Part shown: piece by piece, positions 6,364 through 6,557 of the stretch
Position numbering within the stretch: the first letter of the stretch is position 1
Layout: the number at the start of each line of letters is the position of its first letter
The notes under the pieces: model-generated
Databases searched by the model: none
What the model was told of the DNA's origin: nothing
Seen by the model: the letters and a program-made list of their open reading frames with translations, nothing else
Made by a program: the position numbers and the translations under genes
Assembly: GCA_903871975.1 (NCBI GenBank)
Contig: CAIQIY010000154.1
Span: 1-6,557, forward strand
DNA length: 6,557 nucleotides
Direction of reading: 5' to 3'
Source: an uncultured Chloroflexota bacterium
GTDB taxonomy: Bacteria; Chloroflexota; Chloroflexia; Chloroflexales; Roseiflexaceae

Positions 6364-6557
6364 ATGACGGCTGCATTGCGCCTGATCATGCCGAGCGATG
6401 CCTTCCCGCCCCGCTGCGGTGGGGCCGGCTGGAGCGCCCATGCGCTGGCGCGCGCGATGCAGACGCGCGGTTGCGACGTCACCGCCATCGTTCCGCGCAC
6501 CGGTCGCGGCCTCGTACGCGATGTCACGCTGGGCATCGCGACGCTGCGTCCGGGCTA
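6364..6557 (+). CDS. Second GT4-type glycosyltransferase, N-terminal fragment (runs off window)
   Basis: 64 codons plus two bases are visible from ATG 6364, open to the right edge. The product starts MTAALRLIMPSDAFPPRCGG, then AGWSAHALARAMQTRGCDVTAIVP. This is the usual GT-B N-terminal pattern: a first beta strand, a glycine-rich loop (RCGGAGWS, about residues 17-24) and a helix ending in RG, followed by the second strand. AGGA at 6352-6355 lies 8 nt before the ATG. The in-frame stop of the preceding glycosyltransferase (6322-6324) rules out an earlier ATG, and no in-frame GTG lies between. It is in the same reading direction and only 39 nt downstream, so it probably belongs to the same operon. 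The nucleotide-sugar-binding half is not in the window, so the family call rests on the N-terminus only. Confidence 0.75.
   Translation, partial: MTAALRLIMPSDAFPPRCGGAGWSAHALARAMQTRGCDVTAIVPRTGRGLVRDVTLGIATLRPG

Noticed and set aside
5176..6441. Minus-strand open frames opposite the glycosyltransferase (5176-5757 and 5773-6441)
   Set aside because: They are shadows of a gene with strong GT4 motifs, and their compositions are typical of antisense GC-rich frames.

Overview
The window is GC-rich DNA, densely packed with bacterial genes and strongly biased to G/C at third codon positions. The gene set is a DUF970/DarA-type cyclic-di-AMP receptor homologue, a glycerol-1-phosphate-dehydrogenase-like enzyme, a GH35/GH42-like glycosidase without a signal peptide, and tandem GT4 glycosyltransferases. 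This gene set would suit a Chloroflexota bacterium of the Roseiflexus/Chloroflexus type. That placement is inferred from gene content and composition; no rRNA or other marker is present to prove it.

Left arm, minus strand (about 4424 down to 1): three closely spaced genes read leftward as a probable operon. First is a large clan GH-A glycoside hydrolase (putative beta-galactosidase, 1785-4424). After 25 nt comes a 294-aa protein with helical variant-leucine-repeat-like N-terminal repeats and a beta-rich C-terminal domain (875-1759). After 16 nt comes an iron-containing alcohol dehydrogenase superfamily protein most like glycerol-1-phosphate dehydrogenase (EgsA/AraM), whose C-terminus lies beyond the left edge (858 to 1).

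Centre: a short divergent promoter region (4425-4505) separates the glycosidase from a 57-aa, two-helix membrane microprotein on the plus strand (4506-4679). A gene-free stretch of about 270 nt follows, ending in a perfect TATAAT box.

Right arm, plus strand (4949 to the right edge): an 80-aa DUF970/PII-like c-di-AMP receptor homologue overlaps by 4 nt (GTGA) with a GT4 glycosyltransferase of 378 aa. After 39 nt a second GT4-type glycosyltransferase begins and runs off the window. The right arm looks like the start of a cell-surface glycan or glycolipid cluster, with a putative nucleotide-signal sensor as its first gene. The left arm combines sugar hydrolysis with a possible polar-lipid precursor enzyme. 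A functional link between the two arms is speculative.

The points most worth a second look are the compact receptor, which appears to lack the long loop of DarA/PstA; its translational coupling to a glycosyltransferase; the mixed GH35/GH42 features of the glycosidase; and the bacterial G1P-dehydrogenase-like gene. I found no RNA genes, CRISPR arrays, insertion sequences or convincing factor-independent terminators.
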